Of a stretch of DNA of 7,186 nucleotides, positions 5,690 through 7,186 are shown piece by piece. Made by a program: the position numbers and the translations under genes. The notes under the pieces were generated by a model. It did not search any database and was not told the DNA's origin. It was given only the letters and a program-made list of their open reading frames with translations. The stretch is from Anaerolineales bacterium (GTDB taxonomy: Bacteria; Chloroflexota; Anaerolineae; 4572-78; NAK82). The number at the start of each line of letters is the position of its first letter. Position 1 is the stretch's first letter. Where the stretch lies: positions 1 through 7,186 of the forward strand of contig JAHELX010000318.1 in assembly GCA_024643945.1 (NCBI GenBank). Direction: 5' to 3'.

Positions 5690-6189
5690 GTACCTGCCTC
5701 CCGGCTTTGCAAGTCGATGCGGAATCTGTGATCCGTTCGAGGCGACTCTGCCTCACCCCAGCGGTAGGATAGTTTGTACATTTTGAGGATCATAAACGTT
5801 TCGGTCCGCTGCACTCCCGGAACTAACTGCAACTTCTGATTGAGGAAAGAGACAAAATGATCCATGTCTCTGCAATAGACTTCGACGAACAGGTCGAACC
5901 CGCCGGAGGCCATAAAAAGGTAGCTAACCTCGGGGAACTGGGCGATCTGTTGAGCCACGGCATCGACCTTTCCTGCCTGGACGGTAACTCCGATCATCCC
6001 GGCTGCATTCCAGCCCAGGAACTGGGGCTCTACAATGCCGACGATTTGCAGCACTCCGCTATCAATCAGCCGCCGAACGCGATGGCGTACAGACCCTTCG
6101 GAGATGCCTAACTCGGCAGCGATGTCGGTGTATGGTGTCCGTCCGTCGTACTGGAGGCGGGTGATAATGGCTCGATCGATTTTATCCAT
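5686..6189 (-). CDS. Lrp/AsnC-family transcriptional regulator (167 aa)
   Basis: A DNA-binding feast/famine regulator. The N-terminal winged helix-turn-helix covers about residues 1-50 (IDRAIITRLQYDGR, then DIAAELGISEGSVRHRVRRL). The C-terminal RAM ligand-binding domain covers about 62-140, with GGFDLFVEVYCRD (96-108) and VPGVQRTETFMILK (123-136). A polar tail of about 20 residues (147-167) goes beyond the usual family end. The start is the ATG at 6187-6189, preceded by a weak AAAGGG. The upstream promoter carries palindromes, so autoregulation is likely. It is first in a row of same-strand genes for methyl transfer and transamination, so it probably controls them in response to an amino acid or methylated amine; the ligand is not identifiable from sequence. 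Confidence 0.93.
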   Translation of the reverse strand: MDKIDRAIITRLQYDGRTPYTDIAAELGISEGSVRHRVRRLIDSGVLQIVGIVEPQFLGWNAAGMIGVTVQAGKVDAVAQQIAQFPEVSYLFMASGGFDLFVEVYCRDMDHFVSFLNQKLQLVPGVQRTETFMILKMYKLSYRWGEAESPRTDHRFRIDLQSREAGT

Positions 6190-6237
6190 GCGCCCTTTTC
6201 CGCTTGCCTTCTTCTCGCCCTCTGCTTATCCTAGACT

Positions 6238-6266
6238 ATATTATCAGATTTCGTAAGATAAGTCAA
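6238..6266 (-). promoter_or_regulatory. Promoter of lrp (sigma70-like)
   Basis: On the minus strand the -35 box is TTGACT (6261-6266), then a 17-bp spacer, then the -10 box TAATAT (6238-6243). GATAAT two bases earlier is an alternative -10 with a 15-bp spacer. The predicted start near 6231 leaves a leader of about 42 bases before the lrp ATG. A TTTCGTAA half-site (6249-6256) lies inside the spacer, where a bound regulator would block RNA polymerase. Confidence 0.65.
6249..6256. promoter_or_regulatory. Putative Lrp operator half-site (site 1)
   Basis: TTTCGTAA matches the right arm of the palindrome at 6303-6319. Its left arm is degenerate (3 of 7 matches). The implied centre, 6249, is 32 bp from the centre of the next site. 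It sits in the spacer of the lrp promoter. Confidence 0.45.
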
Positions 6267-6271
6267 GGCTT

Positions 6272-6290
6272 TTCAACGAAATTCGTTGAA
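6272..6290. promoter_or_regulatory. Putative Lrp operator palindrome (site 2)
   Basis: TTCAACGAAATTCGTTGAA is a perfect inverted repeat with 9-bp arms around one central base (6281). It lies directly upstream of the lrp -35 box. The core ACGAA-N-TTCGT is shared with site 3. Lrp/AsnC proteins typically bind such short palindromes as dimers. Confidence 0.65.
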
Positions 6291-6302
6291 TTTTGCGTTA
6301 TT

Positions 6303-6319
6303 TTTACGAATTTCGTAAA
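6303..6319. promoter_or_regulatory. Putative Lrp operator palindrome (site 3)
   Basis: TTTACGAATTTCGTAAA is a perfect inverted repeat with 8-bp arms around a central T (6311). Its centre is 30 bp from that of site 2, about three helical turns, so both sites face the same side of the DNA. It lies between lrp and the divergent acetyltransferase gene. Confidence 0.65.
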
Positions 6320-6391
6320 TCTGAAATGACAATCCAAGGACAAGATGACTTTACACAACGGTTGCGCAGTAGGCCCAAGCGGTTACCGGCT

Positions 6392-6418
6392 TTGATTTTG
6401 TAGGTGTTTTGATATAAT
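6392..6418 (+). promoter_or_regulatory. Putative promoter of the GNAT gene
   Basis: A perfect -10 hexamer TATAAT (6413-6418) lies 48 bases before the acetyltransferase ATG. The best -35 is TTGATT (6392-6397) with a short 15-bp spacer, so the -35 call is less sure than the -10. The operator sites near lrp are more than 70 bp upstream of this promoter. Confidence 0.5.
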
Positions 6419-6466
6419 GAGGGCAATAACAAGTTGCGTCCAGGGTCGAAACCGTCGGGGGCTATT

Positions 6467-7186
6467 ATGAACATCCGTCCTATGATATCATCTGATCTGG
6501 AATTTGCGGCGACGCTAACTGCCAATGAAGGTTGGTTGAGCGAGACAAAGGAAGACTTTGAGGGCTTTCTGCTGTACGACCCGAACGGTTGCTTCGTAGC
6601 CGAGGAGAATGGAGATCGTATCGGGATGTGTGTGGCGACTGCCTATGGAGAGTCCGGCTTCCTGGGCGAACTCATTGTCCGCAAGGACATGCGGGGACGT
6701 GGGATAGGAACGCGGCTCATGCAGCACGCCCTTGCCTACCTCAGCCACCGGGGTGTACGGAGCATTTACCTGGATGGGGTGGAAAGCGCGATTCCCCTCT
6801 ATGAGAGGCTTGGGTTTCGGAAGGTCTGCCGATCCCTTAGATTCTCGGGGAGGGTGCGCGCCGCTCGTTATTCGGGGGTCCGGGCCATGACCCCTGCACA
6901 CCTGGCTGTAGTCGCCGAAATGGATCGGGGGGCATTCGGGGCGGATCGCTCTTTCTTTTTGCAGCGATGGCTGTCCTTGCATCCCCATCTTTGTAAAGTG
7001 CTTGAGTTGGAGGGACGGATTAGGGGCTTCGTCACGGGCCGGGCGAGGGCTGACCTGATTTCCGTTGGCCCCTGGGTCGTTCAATCACACGTGGCACGCC
7101 CTGGCCAACTGCTGGAAACGCTCGCGGCCGAAGGAGAGGGCTTCAACCTCGCCGTTGGTGTCCTCGAAGCGAACTCGCATGCGGTG
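6467..7186 (+). CDS. GNAT-family N-acetyltransferase, two-domain (partial, first 240 aa)
   Basis: The frame is open from the ATG at 6467 to the right edge, 240 codons, with no stop; the gene is truncated by the window. The N-terminal GNAT domain (about 1-125) has the acetyl-CoA binding motif A, VRKDMRGRGIGTRLM (71-85), with the RGRGIG pyrophosphate loop, and the late motif LYERLGFRKV (111-120). A second part (about 138-240) resembles the extra C-terminal acetyltransferase-like domain of YitH-type proteins, with GFVTGRARADLISVGPW (187-203). It would acetylate an amine-bearing small molecule or a protein; the substrate is unknown. The start has only a weak GGGGGC upstream. It is divergent from lrp and may or may not share its control. 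Codons and motifs support this strand; the open frame on the opposite strand (6515-7084) shows no family motif. Confidence 0.88.
   Translation, partial: MNIRPMISSDLEFAATLTANEGWLSETKEDFEGFLLYDPNGCFVAEENGDRIGMCVATAYGESGFLGELIVRKDMRGRGIGTRLMQHALAYLSHRGVRSIYLDGVESAIPLYERLGFRKVCRSLRFSGRVRAARYSGVRAMTPAHLAVVAEMDRGAFGADRSFFLQRWLSLHPHLCKVLELEGRIRGFVTGRARADLISVGPWVVQSHVARPGQLLETLAAEGEGFNLAVGVLEANSHAV

Noticed and set aside
6515..7084. A 189-codon minus-strand open frame
   Set aside because: It is antisense to the GNAT gene, which has the RGRGIG acetyl-CoA motif and is continuously open on the plus strand.

Overview
The window shows a bacterial chromosome segment, moderately GC-rich, best matched by Chloroflexota (Anaerolineae/Caldilineae-like). 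This placement is an inference. It rests on the lipoprotein start followed by an Ala/Pro/Thr/Glu-rich linker, the class-III aminotransferase type with a CYRCPF insert, and pyrrolysine-free MttB-family genes. No marker gene in the window settles the taxonomy.

Layout. Six genes lie on the minus strand and are read from right to left: an Lrp/AsnC regulator (5686-6189), MttB-family methyltransferase A (4040-5476), MttB-family methyltransferase B (2568-4019), a corrinoid (B12-binding) protein (1817-2473), a class-III PLP aminotransferase (317-1687), and the N-terminal part of a lipoprotein, probably an ABC-transporter substrate-binding protein, that runs off the left edge (1-191). A seventh gene, a two-domain GNAT acetyltransferase (6467 to beyond 7186), is on the plus strand, divergent from the regulator, and runs off the right edge.

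How the genes work together. MttB-family proteins move a methyl group from a methylated (usually quaternary) amine to the Co(I) of a small corrinoid protein. The two methyltransferases and the corrinoid protein therefore look like the front end of a corrinoid-dependent demethylation pathway. Both methyltransferases are full length without an internal UAG, and UAG is used as a normal stop in lrp and in methyltransferase A, so this is the pyrrolysine-independent branch. The aminotransferase at the end of the cluster suggests that the demethylated product is an amine or amino acid that is then transaminated. The lipoprotein may bring in the substrate, and the Lrp-type regulator may sense an amino-acid-like ligand. 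The corrinoid:tetrahydrofolate methyltransferase and the reductive activator (RamA type) needed to complete such a pathway are not in the window.

Non-coding structure. Upstream of lrp there is a good sigma70-like promoter. A half-site lies in its spacer and two perfect palindromes lie just upstream, with centres about 30-32 bp apart, which looks like an autoregulatory Lrp operator array. Between lrp and methyltransferase A there are two tandem copies of an 87-bp unit with a hairpin in each, and the right-hand copy contains the lrp stop codon. A further hairpin lies between methyltransferase B and the corrinoid gene.
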